Assembly (NCBI GenBank): GCA_004295085.1
Contig: SHNF01000018.1
Span: 186,001-250,000, forward strand
Reading direction: 5' to 3'
Source: Planctomycetota bacterium
Lineage (GTDB): Bacteria; Planctomycetota; UBA1135
Length of the DNA: 64,000 nucleotides
The translations under genes were made by a program, and so were the position numbers. Numbering within the stretch: the first letter of the stretch is position 1; each line of letters opens with the position of its first letter. The notes under the pieces were generated by a model. The model was given only the letters and a program-made list of their open reading frames with translations. It did no database searches and had not been told where the DNA came from. Below, piece after piece: positions 18,608 through 26,288 of the stretch.

Positions 18608-19657
18608 TCACGAAATTGCTTCCGCTTTGACATGCGGGATCGGCTGACCGCCGCGGGTGATGTTGATGTATTCAAAGTTCTGCAGCGTGTTCAGGATCGC
18701 CCAGCGTGCCGCACGCCGCCGAGCACGGACGCCTTGCACACCGGCTACGGCTTGCCGCACTGCAGTGCACGCGGCTGCGTAGAAGCGAGCACGCACGACC
18801 TCATCGTACGCGGGGGACGGCGCCTGGCAAGCCACAGCCGCAGTCCTCCAGCCAAGGCTGCGCCGCAGCCGCGCCCGATTCAGCCGCTCCGCCGCTGCAC
18901 GCAGCTGCGTCCAGGCCGCCGTGACCTCGCCGAGCTCGAGACTGCCGTCGAGCCCCGACTCCTCCTTCAGCTCGCGCACGCACCGCTCCGCCCACGCGTT
19001 CTGCTGCGGCACGTGGCCTTCCGTCCACAGGTGCACGACCTGGCCACGCTTGAGGTACTCCGCCAGCACACGGCTCCGGTACGCGCCCCCATGATCGCTG
19101 CTGAGCACCAGCGGCAGCGCCAGAGCCTCCTGCCGCGCCTCCTCCAGCAGCGCCACGACGTCCTCCCCGCCCGCCGGCGGCCCCACGCTCAGGCCCACGA
19201 CCTTCTTGCTGCAGACGTCCCGCACGACCTGGCCCTCCAGCACCTCACCCTCCACCCGCCCCAGCTGCGTCCCGTCCACGCTCCACAGCACCTGGGGTGC
19301 CGCCACCTCCACGTGCACCCGCTGACTCTCGAGCCGCTGCCGGCGCTCCCGCCGCTCCGCCCTCTTGCGCTCGGCCACGATCTCTCGCGCCTGCCGCAGC
19401 GACACCATGCCGTTCAGGCCCTTCTGCACGCTCATCGCGCCGCTGGTCTTCCCTTGCCGCTCCCACTCCGCCTCGATCTCCACCACCTGCTGCAGGTCCG
19501 CTTCCCGCCGCGGACGTCCCAGCCGGCCCCGCGCTGCCTGCACCCGCCAGCCGCGCAGCGTCCGTGAGCTCACTCCCAGCAGCTTTGCCACCTGCTCCTG
19601 CCTTCCCTGGCTGCGCCGCCGTGCCAGCACCTCCGCCACCGCGCGCCTCACGACCAC
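18608..19657 (-). CDS. rve-type transposase (second transposase of the element)
   Basis: The 349-residue protein has an N-terminal helix-turn-helix ([18 protein letters not shown], about 21-40). A basic helical linker precedes a retroviral-integrase-like core: Asp in LWSVDGTQLG, Asp in VLSSDHGGAY and Glu in NAWAERCVRELKEE. GTG 19657 is used as start because a perfect AAGGAGGT lies 5 bases upstream (19663-19670). Its last 15-20 residues are encoded by the terminal inverted repeat. It overlaps the tail of the coiled-coil frame, so translation is probably coupled. It resembles the orfB product of IS3-like elements. Confidence 0.82.
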   Translation of the reverse strand: MVVRRAVAEVLARRRSQGRQEQVAKLLGVSSRTLRGWRVQAARGRLGRPRREADLQQVVEIEAEWERQGKTSGAMSVQKGLNGMVSLRQAREIVAERKRAERRERRQRLESQRVHVEVAAPQVLWSVDGTQLGRVEGEVLEGQVVRDVCSKKVVGLSVGPPAGGEDVVALLEEARQEALALPLVLSSDHGGAYRSRVLAEYLKRGQVVHLWTEGHVPQQNAWAERCVRELKEESGLDGSLELGEVTAAWTQLRAAAERLNRARLRRSLGWRTAAVACQAPSPAYDEVVRARFYAAACTAVRQAVAGVQGVRARRRAARWAILNTLQNFEYINITRGGQPIPHVKAEAIS

Positions 19658-20123
19658 GGGATACCTCCTTCCGCCTTTTTCCCCCCGGCGCCGCCTTCTC
19701 CGCTGGCTTCTTCTCCTCCGCCTCCCGCTGCGCCGGCATGTCCCTCAAGATCACGATCAGCTCCTCCGCCATCGCCAGCTTCGCACGCAGTTCCGCGATC
19801 TCCTTCTTCAGCGCCTTTGCATCCTCCGCCATCGCTGCCTCCGGGCTCCCTCGGGTCTTCGGCTGGGTCAAGAGCCCCGCCACCATACCCGACAGCGCCT
19901 GCTGGCTCAGCTGCCACACCCGCAGCCGCGGAATCGCCAGCTCCGCCGCCAGCTCGCCCTTGCTCTTCCGGCCCCGCCAGTACTCGAGCAGCGCCACCGC
20001 CGTCCGGTGCGCCAGGCTCCGCTGCTCCGCGCTGGCACTGCGCCATATCTCTCTCACTGGCCGCGCCGGCCACTTCGGCTCGCTCCGCGGGATCTTCCTT
20101 GGACCTCTTCTCGCCGTTTCCAT
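19245..20123 (-). CDS. HTH/coiled-coil accessory protein of the element (real part about 20123-19660)
   Basis: The frame starts at ATG 20123 with AGGGAGG upstream. The first about 155 residues look like a real protein. They comprise a helical region, an HTH-like segment (ELAAELAIPRLRVWQLSQQ) and a leucine-zipper-type stretch (ALKKEIAELRAKLAMAEEL), then a Lys/Glu-rich end. This is the layout of IS3-type OrfA. Beyond about 19660 the frame continues without a stop to 19245, but as Gly/Ala-rich sequence shadowing the second transposase. The true C-terminus is therefore unclear. A G6A5 run at 19676-19686 could allow slippage. Confidence 0.55.
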   Translation of the reverse strand: METARRGPRKIPRSEPKWPARPVREIWRSASAEQRSLAHRTAVALLEYWRGRKSKGELAAELAIPRLRVWQLSQQALSGMVAGLLTQPKTRGSPEAAMAEDAKALKKEIAELRAKLAMAEELIVILRDMPAQREAEEKKPAEKAAPGGKRRKEVSRGREARGGGGAGTAAQPGKAGAGGKAAGSELTDAARLAGAGSAGPAGTSAAGSGPAAGGGDRGGVGAAREDQRRDERAEGPERHGVAAAGARDRGRAQEGGAAGAPAAARESAGARGGGGTPGAVERGRDAAGAGGG

Positions 20124-21516
20124 CGCTCCCTCCCTGGTATTCGATCGCTTCCGTGCCGCCCGGCGTCTGGATCACCAGCCGCCCGTTCTCCCCATGCAGC
20201 CGCACCTGCTGCTCCCCGATCTGACCGATCAGGAAGACCGCCGGCCGCGGCTTCTCGCCCAGCGCCAGGCTCAGCGCGTTGCGCTGCACCTGCTGCTCCA
20301 ATTGCTCCGCCAGCGCGCTCTCCGCTCCGAAGAAGCGGTCGGCCGGGGTCATCCCCGCGATCCCCTGGTGCGGCCGGCGGAAGTTGTAATGACTGAAGAA
20401 GAGACCCAGCCGCTCCCGCGCGTCCGCCAGGTCCTGGGGCCGCACCCGCTCCCAGAATTCCCGGTTGACCGTCTCCCACAGGCGCTCGCACTTGCCCAAG
20501 GTCTCGGGGTGGTGCGCCCGGCTGACCACGTGCGCGATGCCTTCCTTCAGGAGCAGCTCCTGGAAGGCGCTCTTGCCGCGCCAGGCGTAGTACTGGCGGC
20601 CCTGGTCGGTCAGCACTTCCTCCGGCTTGCCGAAGCGGCCGATGCCCTCGAGCAGCGCCTCGCAGACGATCTCCTGGCGCTGGTGCACGTGCAGGCCGAA
20701 GCTCACGATGAAGCGGCTGTGATCATCGAGAAAGACGATCAGGTAGACCCGCTGGCTGTGGCGGGCGAGGATGAAGCTGGTGATGTCGCTCTGCCACAGC
20801 TGCATCGGCCGGGCCCGCTCGAAGCGCCGCGGCAGCGGCGGCTTTCTGCGGCGCTTGGCCGGCGGCCGGCGCTCAATCCCGGCCTCCGCCAGTGCCCGCG
20901 CCACCGTCGGCAGCGGCGTCCGCAGCGCCTTCCACCGGTACAGCCAGTTGCGGATGCTCCGCAGCCCGAAGTGCGGGAAGCTCTGGTGCACCTCCACCAC
21001 GGCCTCGGCCACCGGCGGCGCGATCGGCTGGCGGCCAGGCGGGCGGCCGACGTAGCGATCCTCCAGGGCCTTCGGCCCGCCGACGCTGTAGCGGTGCCGC
21101 CATTCCAGCAGGGTCTTGCTGCTCACCCCCCAGGTCATGCAGAAGGCCTCCTGGGTCAGCCCGGAGCGCGCGTAGGCCTCCACGGCCGCGCGCCGCTCCT
21201 CCGGCGTGTAGCGCCGGCTGCTGGCGCCGGTGGCGCTGTTGCGCACGTTCCGCCGCGGCTCCAGCGCCGCCGGGCCCGCCTGTGCTTGCCGTCGCCACTT
21301 GCACAGCGTCGCCGTGCTCAGCCCGTGCTGTGCGCAGAAGCTGCGGATGTCGCCCGGCCACTCCGCGTACGCCGCGAGCAGCGTCCGCTTCTCCGCGGCG
21401 CTGTAGAAGTGCCGGCCGGCGCCCGCCCAGTCGGGAGGAGCTCCGCCTGCAAAGCCAGGCGTCGCTCCTCCCGACTGGCTGCCCTCTCCCTCCCTCCTCG
21501 CATCGTCCCCTTCCAT
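19648..21516 (-). CDS. rve-type transposase (first transposase of the element)
   Basis: The 622-residue frame carries two N-terminal HTH segments (SFCAQHGLSTATLCKWRRQ at about 60, and EAFCMTWGVSSKTLLEWR at about 125). The integrase core follows: Asp in LWQSDITSF, Asp in VLTDQGRQYY and Glu in GKCERLWETVNREF. A small beta domain comes near 430-460 (FLIGQIGEQQVRLHG). GGAGGAG precedes the ATG. After about residue 465 it overlaps the accessory frame for 475 bp and reads as Gly/Ala-rich sequence, so the natural C-terminus may have been lost or is recoded. The core is intact. Confidence 0.82.
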   Translation of the reverse strand: MEGDDARREGEGSQSGGATPGFAGGAPPDWAGAGRHFYSAAEKRTLLAAYAEWPGDIRSFCAQHGLSTATLCKWRRQAQAGPAALEPRRNVRNSATGASSRRYTPEERRAAVEAYARSGLTQEAFCMTWGVSSKTLLEWRHRYSVGGPKALEDRYVGRPPGRQPIAPPVAEAVVEVHQSFPHFGLRSIRNWLYRWKALRTPLPTVARALAEAGIERRPPAKRRRKPPLPRRFERARPMQLWQSDITSFILARHSQRVYLIVFLDDHSRFIVSFGLHVHQRQEIVCEALLEGIGRFGKPEEVLTDQGRQYYAWRGKSAFQELLLKEGIAHVVSRAHHPETLGKCERLWETVNREFWERVRPQDLADARERLGLFFSHYNFRRPHQGIAGMTPADRFFGAESALAEQLEQQVQRNALSLALGEKPRPAVFLIGQIGEQQVRLHGENGRLVIQTPGGTEAIEYQGGSDGNGEKRSKEDPAERAEVAGAASERDMAQCQRGAAEPGAPDGGGAARVLAGPEEQGRAGGGAGDSAAAGVAAEPAGAVGYGGGALDPAEDPREPGGSDGGGCKGAEEGDRGTACEAGDGGGADRDLEGHAGAAGGGGEEASGEGGAGGKKAEGGIPWS

Positions 21517-21661
21517 CGCTCTCGCTCCTCCCCAGGTCTCCCCAGGGCTCTGTGCGGCGAGAGCCGATCCCCCTATGTCAAACCGGAAGGTATTTCGTTA
21601 CGCTGGACAGGCGTGCTTGGTGCCTGCTCCTTCGTGAAACAAGTCGGCTAGCGCGCGGCGG

Positions 21662-22573
21662 ATGGTCGAGGAAGGGGAAATCGGTCTGGCGGAGCTGCTG
21701 GCGGAGGTCCGCCGCATCGAGGTGCAGAGCCGCCGCCTGGTGACCGGCGTGATGGCGGGCGGCTACAGCTCGGTGTTCCGCGGTGCCGGCATGGAGTTCG
21801 ACGAGGTGCGCGAGTACGCGGAGGGGGACGACCCGCGCGCGGTGGACTGGAACGTGACCGCGCGCGTGGGCCGCCCGTACGTCAAGAAGTACGTGGACGA
21901 GCGCGAGCTGACGCTGCTGTTCCTGCTCGACCTGTCCGCGTCCATGGACGGCGGCTTCGGCCCGTGGTCGGCGCGGCAGACCGCGGCGCGCGTGTGCGCG
22001 TGTCTGGCCCTGTCGGCGGTCCGCAACCACGACAAGGTCGGCCTGATCGCGTTCCGCGGCGCCGTGGAGAAGTACGTGCCGCCCAAGAAGGGCCTCAGCC
22101 ACGCGCTGGCCGTGCTGCGCGACTGCCTGGCCCTGCCCGGCCACGGCGCCACCGACCTGGCGCCCGCGCTGGAATTCGCGGCGCGCGTGCAGCGGCGGCG
22201 CGCCATCCTGTTCCTGGTGTCGGACTTCCTGGCCGGCGGCTGGCGCGAGTCGCTGAGCCTGTGCGCGCGCCGCCACGACGTGATCGCGGTGCGCCTGCTG
22301 ACTCCGGAGCTGGCGCCGTCCGCGGCCGGACTGCTGCGCGTGGCCGACCCGGAGGGCGGGCGCGCCTCGGTGCTGGACTGGAGCAGCGCGCGCGTGCGCG
22401 CCGCGTACGCGCAACGGGTCGCGGACTGGCGCCGGCGCACCGAGGACGAGCTGCGCCGCGCCAAGGTGGACCGCATGGACGTCCTGGTCCCGCGCGTGCT
22501 CGACAAGGACGCCGTGGCGCGCCCGATCCTCGCGTTCTTCCGCATGCGCGAGCTGCGCGGGGCCAAGCGATGA
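21662..22573 (+). CDS. DUF58 (von Willebrand A-like) protein, MoxR partner
   Basis: The 303-residue protein carries the DUF58 signature GMEFDEVREYAEGDDPRAVDWNVTARVGRPYVKK at about residues 42-75 (shown here only as landmark). A vWA-like core with a MIDAS-type LDLSASMDGG follows. In other bacteria it follows moxR directly and is thought to be a MoxR substrate. Here the element's right end (21609) lies 52 bp before its ATG, so its original promoter or coupling to moxR was probably changed. It overlaps the next gene by 4 bp (ATGA), which starts an unbroken chain of overlapping genes to 28446. Confidence 0.93.
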   Translation: MVEEGEIGLAELLAEVRRIEVQSRRLVTGVMAGGYSSVFRGAGMEFDEVREYAEGDDPRAVDWNVTARVGRPYVKKYVDERELTLLFLLDLSASMDGGFGPWSARQTAARVCACLALSAVRNHDKVGLIAFRGAVEKYVPPKKGLSHALAVLRDCLALPGHGATDLAPALEFAARVQRRRAILFLVSDFLAGGWRESLSLCARRHDVIAVRLLTPELAPSAAGLLRVADPEGGRASVLDWSSARVRAAYAQRVADWRRRTEDELRRAKVDRMDVLVPRVLDKDAVARPILAFFRMRELRGAKR

Positions 22574-23535
22574 GGCTGCGGTCGTTGCCGGCGCTCCTGT
22601 TCGCGGCCGTGGCCGCCGCCGCGGCCGCCTGCGGCGGCGGCGCGCCGATCCCGGACCAGGACCTGCTGCTGCGCGTCACCGCGGGCGCGCACGAGGTCGA
22701 GCTGGGCCAGCCTTTCCCGCTCACGGTCCAGCGCGTCTGGGGCAAGGATCTGGTGCCGGAGGACTGGAGCGACGAGGCGCTGGCGCCGCTGGTGCTCCGG
22801 CTGGAGGAGACCAAGCGCCGCGAAGACGCGCGGCGGATCGAGGAGACGCGGCGCTACCAGGCCCATGCCTTCACCCTGGACGACGTCGTGATCGCGGCGC
22901 CCGTGTTCCGGGCCCGTCCCCGGGACGGCGGGCCCGAGCGCGTGGCCGCCGGGGAGGAGCTGTCGCTGCGCGTGCGTCCGGCCCTGGACCGCGCCGCACC
23001 CGGCCCGGCCGAGCTTCCGGGCGAGCCCCTGGCGCAGCCCTCGCGCCGCCGCCAGTGGTGGTGGGCGGGCGCCATCGGCCTGGCCGCGCTGGCGCTGGCC
23101 CTGTGGTCCTGGCGGCGGCGCCTGCGGCCGCCGCCGGCCCCGCCGCCGGTGGTGAGTATTCCGGCATCCGACCCGCCGCAGGTGCGGGCCTGGCAGCGCC
23201 TGCAGCGACTGGCGGAGCAGCAACCGCGCAGCGCCGGGGAGATCGACGCCTGGCACGTCGAAGCTGCGTCCTTGGCGCGCGACTACGTGGGAGAACGCTG
23301 CGCGCTGCGCGCCGCGGAGATGACCACCGAGGAGCTGCGCGCGGCCCTGGAGGCTGCGCGTGTCCTGCACCGGCGCCATCAGGAGCTGTTGGCAAGCGTC
23401 CTGGCGCAGTGCGACCTGGTCAAGTTCGCGCGCCACGCTCCGCCCGCCTCCGAGCGCGAGCGGCTGCTGGAGACGGTGGCCGCGTTCCTGCGCGCGACGG
23501 GCGCCGTCGAGAACCGGGCAGGAGAAACCGCGTGA
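22570..23535 (+). CDS. Bat-operon lipoprotein with one internal membrane helix
   Basis: The 321-residue protein has a lipoprotein signal peptide ending AAAAAC (Cys about 21). A beta-type extracytoplasmic region (about 30-155) and one membrane helix (about 163-182, flanked by RRR and WWW) follow. The C-terminal region is helical and Pro-rich at its start, and is cytoplasmic. The layout resembles DUF4381-type genes that sit between DUF58 and batA in moxR operons. ATGA overlap with DUF58 indicates coupling. Precise function is unknown; a role in assembling the vWA complex is inferred from position only. Confidence 0.78.
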   Translation: MRLRSLPALLFAAVAAAAAACGGGAPIPDQDLLLRVTAGAHEVELGQPFPLTVQRVWGKDLVPEDWSDEALAPLVLRLEETKRREDARRIEETRRYQAHAFTLDDVVIAAPVFRARPRDGGPERVAAGEELSLRVRPALDRAAPGPAELPGEPLAQPSRRRQWWWAGAIGLAALALALWSWRRRLRPPPAPPPVVSIPASDPPQVRAWQRLQRLAEQQPRSAGEIDAWHVEAASLARDYVGERCALRAAEMTTEELRAALEAARVLHRRHQELLASVLAQCDLVKFARHAPPASERERLLETVAAFLRATGAVENRAGETA

Positions 23536-23563
23536 GCGCCACGCGCGCGCAGGAGCACCGGCG

Positions 23564-24562
23564 GTGAACCCGCTGTTCGAGTCCCTGGCCGGCCTGACGC
23601 TGCGGGATCCGTGGATGCTGTCGTGCGCGCTGCTGCTGCCGCTGGCGTTGTGGCTGCGGCGGCGCCGCGGCGCTCCGGCGGTTCGATTCGCCCCGGCCGC
23701 GTTCGTGCAGGATCTGCCGCGCACGTGGCGCGTGCGCATGCTGCCCCTGCCTCCGGCGCTGCAGGTCCTCGGACTGCTGCTCGTGGTCCTGGCCCTGGCG
23801 CGCCCGGTGCAGCGGACGCCGCTGCCGCTGCGCACCGAAGGCATCGACATCCTGCTGTGCCTGGACGTGTCCTCGTCCATGGCGGCGAGGGACATGGATC
23901 CGCTGCGCGCGCGCCTGGACCTGGCCAAGGCGGCGGCCGCGCAGTTCATCGCCGGGCGGCCCCAGGACCGCGTCGGCCTGATCGCCTTCGCGCGTTACCC
24001 GGACCTGGTGTGCCCGCCCACCCTGGATCATGCGGCCCTGCAGGAGCTGCTGGCCCGGGTGGAGCGGGTGGAGAGCGAAGGCCCGGAGGATGCGACCGGC
24101 ATCGGCACCGCCGTGGCGCGCGCGGCCCAGGTGCTGCGCGCGAGCACGGCGAAGTCCAAGGTGGTGATCCTCCTGACCGACGGGGAGGAGAACGTGGCGA
24201 CGGCGCAGACGCCCGCGGAGATCGCGCCGCTGCACGCCGGGCAGCTGTGCCGGGAGCTGGGCGTGCGCGTGTACGCCATCGCGGCCGGCACCGGCGGCCC
24301 GGACGCGTCCGGCGGCGGGCCGGCGATCGACACGTCGCAGGTGCAGCGCCTGGCCGAGATGACCGGCGGCGCGCTGCACGAGGCCCGCGACGCCGGCGCC
24401 ATGGCCGGCGTGTACGCGCACATCGACGCGCTGGAGAAGGTCGAGATCCAGGAGCCGCGCTATCGGCTGGAGGACCGCTTCCTGCCGTTCCTGGGCGCGG
24501 CCCTGGCCTTGCTGTTCCTGGGCCGCGTGCTGCAGTCGACGCTGCTGGAGGCGCTGCCGTGA
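23564..24562 (+). CDS. batA: BatA-like von Willebrand A membrane protein
   Basis: In this 332-residue protein two N-terminal membrane helices (about 18-30 and 60-80) precede a vWA domain with the MIDAS motif DVSSSMAARD. LIAFARYPDLVCPPT, ATGIGTAVARA and ILLTDGEENV follow, and a final helix sits near the C-terminus. This order (TM, vWA, TM) defines BatA/BatB of aerotolerance-type operons. GTG 23564 with AGGAG 8 bases upstream is preferred over earlier starts, which would give out-of-family N-termini. It overlaps the next gene by 4 bp (GTGA). The symbol follows operon order and is tentative relative to the next paralogue. Confidence 0.9.
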   Translation: MNPLFESLAGLTLRDPWMLSCALLLPLALWLRRRRGAPAVRFAPAAFVQDLPRTWRVRMLPLPPALQVLGLLLVVLALARPVQRTPLPLRTEGIDILLCLDVSSSMAARDMDPLRARLDLAKAAAAQFIAGRPQDRVGLIAFARYPDLVCPPTLDHAALQELLARVERVESEGPEDATGIGTAVARAAQVLRASTAKSKVVILLTDGEENVATAQTPAEIAPLHAGQLCRELGVRVYAIAAGTGGPDASGGGPAIDTSQVQRLAEMTGGALHEARDAGAMAGVYAHIDALEKVEIQEPRYRLEDRFLPFLGAALALLFLGRVLQSTLLEALP

Positions 24563-25563
24563 GCCTGCGCGACGGTTGCGCCTGGCCGGAAGCGCTGCCG
24601 CTGCTGCTGCTCGCGCCCCTGGCGTGGCTGCTGCTGTGGGCGCTCGACCGCGCCCGGGCCCGGCGGCTGGCGCGCGCCGTCGGCCCGCGGGCGCAGGCGC
24701 TCACGCCGGAGCTGAGCGCGCGCCGGCGCCGGCTGCGGCGCGCGCTCGCCGCGGCCGGCCTGCTGCTGGCGCTGATCGCGCTGCTGCAGCCGCGCTGGGG
24801 CCGGAGCGCGGGTCCGCCGGAGTCGCGCGGCGTGGACATCGTTGTGTGCCTGGACGTGTCGCAATCCATGCTGGCGCGCGACCTGCCGCCGAGCCGCCTG
24901 CTGGCCGCCCGGAACGAAGTCCAGGCGCTGGCCGGGCGCGTCCGCGGCGACCGCATGGGCCTGGTGGTCTTCGCGGGCGAAGCCCGCCTGAGCGTGCCGC
25001 TCACGCACGACATGGAGTCGTTGCTGCAGCTCCTGCAACTGGCCGACCCGCTCAGCGTGCGCGCAGGCGGCACCGACCTGGGCGCGGCCCTGGAGAGCGC
25101 GCTTGCGCTCCTGCCGGAGGGCGGCGCCGGCGGCGTGGTGCTGCTGCTCAGCGACGGCGAGGATCTGGCGGCGCGCGGTCCGCTCGTCGCGGAGCAGTGC
25201 CGGGACCGCGGCGTCGTGGTGCACTGCGTGGGCTTCGGCTCGGCCCTCGGCAGCAAGATCGCGCTCGAAGGCGCCGCCGGCGGCGGCTTCCTGCGCGACC
25301 GCGCGGGCGCGGAGGTGGTGTCGGCGCTGGATCGCGCCGGCCTGCGCCGGATCGCCGAGACCACCGGCGGCGAGTTCCTGGAGGCCGCCGGCGCGCCGGC
25401 GCCGCTGCTCGATCTGTACGAGCGGCGCGTCCTGCCGATGGCGCGCGCGTCGTTCGAGGCGCAGCAGCGGCGCGAGCGCGAGAACCGCTTCCAGTGGCCC
25501 TTGCTGGGCGCGTTCCTGCTCTGGATACTGGAACTGTGCTGGACCGACCGGAGGCGGGCATGA
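24559..25563 (+). CDS. batB: BatB-like von Willebrand A membrane protein
   Basis: This 334-residue paralogue of the preceding gene has N-terminal membrane helices and a vWA domain with MIDAS motif DVSQSMLARD. GLVVFAGEARLSVPLT, GTDLGAALESAL and LLLSDGEDL follow, and the C-terminus is hydrophobic (LLGAFLLWILEL). The GTG start overlaps the previous stop, and the TGA overlaps the ATG of the next gene. The two vWA proteins probably form a membrane complex with the BatC, BatD and BatE-like products. The physiological role in this organism is unknown; oxidative or envelope stress tolerance is the usual proposal. Confidence 0.9.
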   Translation: MSLRDGCAWPEALPLLLLAPLAWLLLWALDRARARRLARAVGPRAQALTPELSARRRRLRRALAAAGLLLALIALLQPRWGRSAGPPESRGVDIVVCLDVSQSMLARDLPPSRLLAARNEVQALAGRVRGDRMGLVVFAGEARLSVPLTHDMESLLQLLQLADPLSVRAGGTDLGAALESALALLPEGGAGGVVLLLSDGEDLAARGPLVAEQCRDRGVVVHCVGFGSALGSKIALEGAAGGGFLRDRAGAEVVSALDRAGLRRIAETTGGEFLEAAGAPAPLLDLYERRVLPMARASFEAQQRRERENRFQWPLLGAFLLWILELCWTDRRRA

Positions 25564-26288
25564 AGGCGCTGTTCCTGTGCCTGCTGCTGCAGGCCGGCGA
25601 CCCGTTCGCCGAAGGCCTGCGCGCCTACCGGGAGGGCCGCTTCCAGGACGCGCTGGCGGCGTTCGCGGCAGCCGAGGCCGCGGCCGGCGCGCGCGCCGGC
25701 GCCGAGCTGCTGCACAACAAGGCCCTGGCGGCGCTGCGCGCCGGCGATGTGGCGGCGGCCGAGTCCGCGGCGGAACAGGCGGCGGCACGCGGCGGACCGG
25801 AGTTCGCCGCGCTGCGCGATTTCCTGCTGGGCAACGCCGCGTTCCAGCGCTGCGCGGCGGCCGCAGCGCAGGCCGCAGGGCCGGAAGCCGAACCCTTCGC
25901 CTATGACGTCGCGATCGCCTACGCCGAGAGCGCCCGCGGCGCCTGGCAGCGCGCCGCGCTGCGCCGCACGGACTGGCCGGAGGCGCGGCGCAACGTCGAG
26001 CGCGCGCTGCTCAAGCTGGAGGAGCTGCGCCGGCAGCGCGAGGCGGCGCGACGGAACCGGGAGGGCGACGACCGCAGCCAGCCGCGCCCCCAGCCGGTGC
26101 CGCCGCCGGAGCGGCCGGCGGAGCAGGCGGCCGATCTGGAGCAGCGGCCCGAGCCGCATCGGACCGAGCTGGCGCCGGAGCAGGTCCTGCGCCTGTTCGA
26201 GATCCTGGAGCGGAAGGAGCGCGAGAAGCTCGGGCTGCGCCGGTCGCAACGGCGCACGCCCAGGGCCGACGTGGACAAGGACTGGTGA
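25560..26288 (+). CDS. batC: BatC-like TPR protein
   Basis: The 242-residue protein has a short hydrophobic N-terminus (KALFLCLLLQAG) that may be a weak signal peptide. Ala-rich TPR-type helices follow (about 15-110). Next come a Glu/Arg coiled coil and a Pro/Gln-rich segment (about 165-200), and then a basic C-terminal helix (ILERKEREKLGLRRSQRR). TPR proteins of this kind lie between batB and batD. Position and ATGA overlaps on both sides support the assignment; the sequence itself is low in complexity. Confidence 0.75.
   Translation: MKALFLCLLLQAGDPFAEGLRAYREGRFQDALAAFAAAEAAAGARAGAELLHNKALAALRAGDVAAAESAAEQAAARGGPEFAALRDFLLGNAAFQRCAAAAAQAAGPEAEPFAYDVAIAYAESARGAWQRAALRRTDWPEARRNVERALLKLEELRRQREAARRNREGDDRSQPRPQPVPPPERPAEQAADLEQRPEPHRTELAPEQVLRLFEILERKEREKLGLRRSQRRTPRADVDKDW

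Larger units (their letters stand above)
18600..21609 (-). mobile_element. 3.0-kb element with two DDE transposase genes
   Basis: The ends are long imperfect inverted repeats of roughly 45 bp (18600-18645 and about 21562-21609). They share an inner core TTTGACAT and a GGATCGGCT block, plus an outer ACGAAAT block. They begin 5'-TG and end CA-3', as is usual for elements using rve-type integrases. Three minus-strand reading frames fill the interior: a first transposase (21516), a small HTH/coiled-coil frame (20123) and a second transposase (19657). The last stop codon lies inside the left repeat. No target duplication is evident. All three frames sit between one pair of repeats, so they form one unit. 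Confidence 0.72.

Noticed and set aside
19676-19690. Programmed -1 frameshift from accessory frame to second transposase at the G6A5 run
   Set aside because: A -1 shift from the accessory frame leads to a stop at 19648, not into the transposase frame, which needs +1. A normal ribosome site before GTG 19657 explains translation.
18595-21614. Target-site duplication around the two-transposase element
   Set aside because: The flanking bases (AAGAG and GGCGT) do not match, so no duplication can be claimed.
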